Below are positions 62,447 to 64,000 of a DNA stretch of 64,000 nt, in pieces (the first letter of the stretch is position 1; each line of letters opens with the position of its first letter). The position numbers and the translations under genes were made by a program. This stretch comes from Microbacterium sp. LWH3-1.2. GTDB taxonomy: Bacteria; Actinomycetota; Actinomycetes; Actinomycetales; Microbacteriaceae. The stretch spans positions 2,666,001 through 2,730,000 of the forward strand of contig NZ_JBEGIK010000001.1 in NCBI RefSeq assembly GCF_040675855.1, in the 5' to 3' direction. The notes under the pieces are model-generated. The model saw only the letters and a list, made by a program, of their open reading frames with translations, was not told the DNA's origin and made no database searches.

Positions 62447-64000
62447 TCAGGATCCCTCGTCGGCCAGCGCCTGGCGCTGGGCGTCGAGCTCCCGCAGGCG
62501 CAGCCGGATCGCGCGGCCCTCTTCCGAGTCCGCGGGCACGCGCTGGATCGCGCCGAGCAGCTCCGCCTTCTCGCGGTCGAATCCGCGCATCACCAGGCGG
62601 CGCGCGAGGTCGCTCGCCGAGGACACCGCCTCCTCGTCGCTCAGAGCGGGGAAGTCGGCGGCGAGAAGCTCCGCGGCGAGCGACCGGTAGGGCTCGCGGA
62701 CGTTGGCGACGGCATCCACCGCCCAGCCGGGGCGCTGCATCCCCGGAGCGTCGCGCACGGCGACGCGCACGGCTTCCAGAGCCGGATGCCGGAACGGCAG
62801 GTCGAGCGCGCGTGCGACGAGTGACGGATCCATCCGGTGGCCGAACTGCAGCACACCCATCAGCGCGTCACGCTCGATCCCGATGTCGGGCGTGCGCGGA
62901 AGGGTCCCGAGCGTGACGCGCAGAGCGCCGTCGATCACCGACGGCTCCGGCGATTCGGACGTGCCGGGCGCGGCGTCGCGTCGGCCGCCCCCGTTGCTCC
63001 TGCCCGCGCGCTCGACCTCCCGGCGGACGTCCTCGGTGTCCATGCCGAGTCGTCGAGCGAGCACACGCACGTACTCGGGCTGTAGCAGCGGGTCCCTCAG
63101 CTCGGCGACCACCGGAGCCGCCGTCCGCAGCGCGCCCACCCGCCCTTCGACGCTTCGCAGGTCGTAGCCCGAGATGCGCTGATCGAGCACGAACTCGACC
63201 ATGGGCACCTTCGTCTCGAGCAGCGCCCGCACGGCGCCGTCGCCGCGGGCGAGCCGCAGGTCGCACGGATCGAGCCCTTCCGGGCCGGTGGCGACATACG
63301 TCTGCGCGTTGAATCGCTTGGCATCGGCGAAGGCGCGCAGCGCCGCCTTCTGCCCCGCGGCATCCGGGTCGAAGGTGAAGACGACCTCGCCGGACGTGGA
63401 GTCGTCTCCCATCACACGCCGGAGCACCGTGATGTGGTCGGATCCGAACGCGGTGCCGCATGTCGCGATCGCAGTGGTGACGCCTGCCAGGTGGCATGCC
63501 ATCACGTCGGTGTAGCCCTCGACCACGACCACCTGGTGCTGGCGGGAGACCTCGCGCTTGGCGAGGTCCAGGCCATAGAGCACCTGCGCTTTCTTGTAGA
63601 TCGTCGTCTCAGGCGTGTTCAGGTACTTGGGGCCGTTGTCGTCGTCGAAGAGTCTGCGCGCGCCGAACCCGATCACCTGCCCGGTGACGTCGCGGATCGG
63701 CCAGACCACGCGGCCACGGAAGCGGTCGTAGACGCCGCGCTGCCCCTGCGACACGAGGCCGGCGGACGAGAGCTCCTCCTCGGTGAACCCCTGGGCGCGC
63801 AGCGCCTTGGTCATGCCCTCCCAGCCCTTGGGGGCGAACCCGACGCCGAAGTGGGCCGCGGCGCCCGCGTCGAAGCCGCGCTGGCCGAGGAACCGTCGTG
63901 CGATGTCCGCCTCGGGCGTCATGAGCTGCGAACGGAAGAACTCCGCCGCCGCCGCGTTCGCGGCATACAGGCGCGCGCGGCCGGTGTGCTCAGGGGCGGC
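62447..64000 (-). CDS. dnaG: DNA primase DnaG, C-terminal part, cut by window edge
   Basis: Makes RNA primers at the replication fork. The frame is open to the window end (LYAANAAAAEFFRSQL before the first internal Met), so the N terminus with the CHC2 zinc finger lies outside. Seen here are the RNA polymerase domain (HFGVGFAPKGWEGM, GRVVWPIRDVTGQVIGFGAR), the TOPRIM motifs VVVEGYTDVMA (about 63510) and FTFDPDAAGQKAA (about 63360), and a C-terminal helicase-binding region ending in LRELDAQRQALADEGS. The orphan ABC ATPase gene lies downstream. Confidence 0.95.
   Translation of the reverse strand, partial: AAPEHTGRARLYAANAAAAEFFRSQLMTPEADIARRFLGQRGFDAGAAAHFGVGFAPKGWEGMTKALRAQGFTEEELSSAGLVSQGQRGVYDRFRGRVVWPIRDVTGQVIGFGARRLFDDDNGPKYLNTPETTIYKKAQVLYGLDLAKREVSRQHQVVVVEGYTDVMACHLAGVTTAIATCGTAFGSDHITVLRRVMGDDSTSGEVVFTFDPDAAGQKAALRAFADAKRFNAQTYVATGPEGLDPCDLRLARGDGAVRALLETKVPMVEFVLDQRISGYDLRSVEGRVGALRTAAPVVAELRDPLLQPEYVRVLARRLGMDTEDVRREVERAGRSNGGGRRDAAPGTSESPEPSVIDGALRVTLGTLPRTPDIGIERDALMGVLQFGHRMDPSLVARALDLPFRHPALEAVRVAVRDAPGMQRPGWAVDAVANVREPYRSLAAELLAADFPALSDEEAVSSASDLARRLVMRGFDREKAELLGAIQRVPADSEEGRAIRLRLRELDAQRQALADEGS

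Overview
This window is a dense, GC-rich stretch of bacterial chromosome. The gene set points to an actinobacterium, probably Microbacteriaceae and most likely Microbacterium or a close relative (inference from families, not a database match). The signs are SepH, DUF3710/DUF3159/DUF3093/DUF4193/DUF4191/DUF3145/DUF7455 proteins, a glnA-glnE-glnA2 cluster, a PucR-type FasR next to fabD-fabH-acpP-fabF, a homodimeric AceE, polyphosphate glucokinase, and frequent GTG starts with 4-bp GTGA/ATGA overlaps. No rRNA, insertion sequence, prophage or CRISPR array is visible. No intergenic gap exceeds about 270 bp apart from the stretch that holds rnpB.

Layout. 1-2644: end of a thiolase gene and fadJ (beta-oxidation). 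2717-7726: dxs and aconitase, both on the minus strand, with a near-palindromic operator candidate before aconitase. 7731-12783: coupled minus-strand dut-DUF3710-DUF3159, then DUF3093, DUF4193, sepH and a phosphodiesterase. 12852-17446: convergent parC and parE. 17615-22814: a DUF7455 zinc protein, an unusual pair of complementary alanine-racemase-like genes, a divergent ATP-grasp gene, a CofE-like ligase and sigA. 23063-28737: PAC2, pepA, lpd and sucB. 28757-39308: a membrane pseudokinase-like protein, DUF4191, RDD, then glnA (with a GlnR-type box), an Arg-rich secreted-type protein, glnE, glnA2, a small SPOR-like protein and ppgK. 39365-39736: RNase P RNA. 39784-43982: a family A polymerase paralogue, a zinc-ribbon coiled coil, an amino acid permease and tRNA-Val. 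44125-51719: aceE-fasR-fabD-fabH-acpP-fabF. 51866-58862: DUF3145, an oxygenase-like gene behind an iron box, a solo DUF262/DUF1524 nuclease, a PTS permease, a CAT-anticodon tRNA and a DMT transporter. 58905-64000: def, a CsoR-type copper-box operon (DUF6153, DUF305), a membrane protein, tRNA-Asn, an orphan ABC ATPase and the C-terminal part of dnaG.

Most genes are central metabolism or information processing: acetyl-CoA supply (AceE/SucB/Lpd) to type II fatty acid synthesis, nitrogen assimilation (GlnA/GlnE/GlnA2), and DNA and RNA machinery (ParCE, SigA, DnaG, rnpB). The most unusual part is 17866-19643. One racemase-like protein keeps the PLP lysine but lacks the C-terminal catalytic tyrosine. 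Its translationally coupled neighbour keeps that tyrosine but has lost the barrel and the lysine. They look like two halves of an obligate heterodimeric PLP enzyme, divergent from an ATP-grasp gene and sharing one -10 sequence with it.

A second theme is a class of very compact promoters: a TANNNT -10 (often TAGRCT) ending 6-7 nt before the start codon, predicting leaderless mRNAs for at least eight genes here. Three metal or nutrient operators can also be read directly: GlnR-like (glnA), DtxR/IdeR-like (oxygenase-like gene) and CsoR-like (DUF6153-DUF305).
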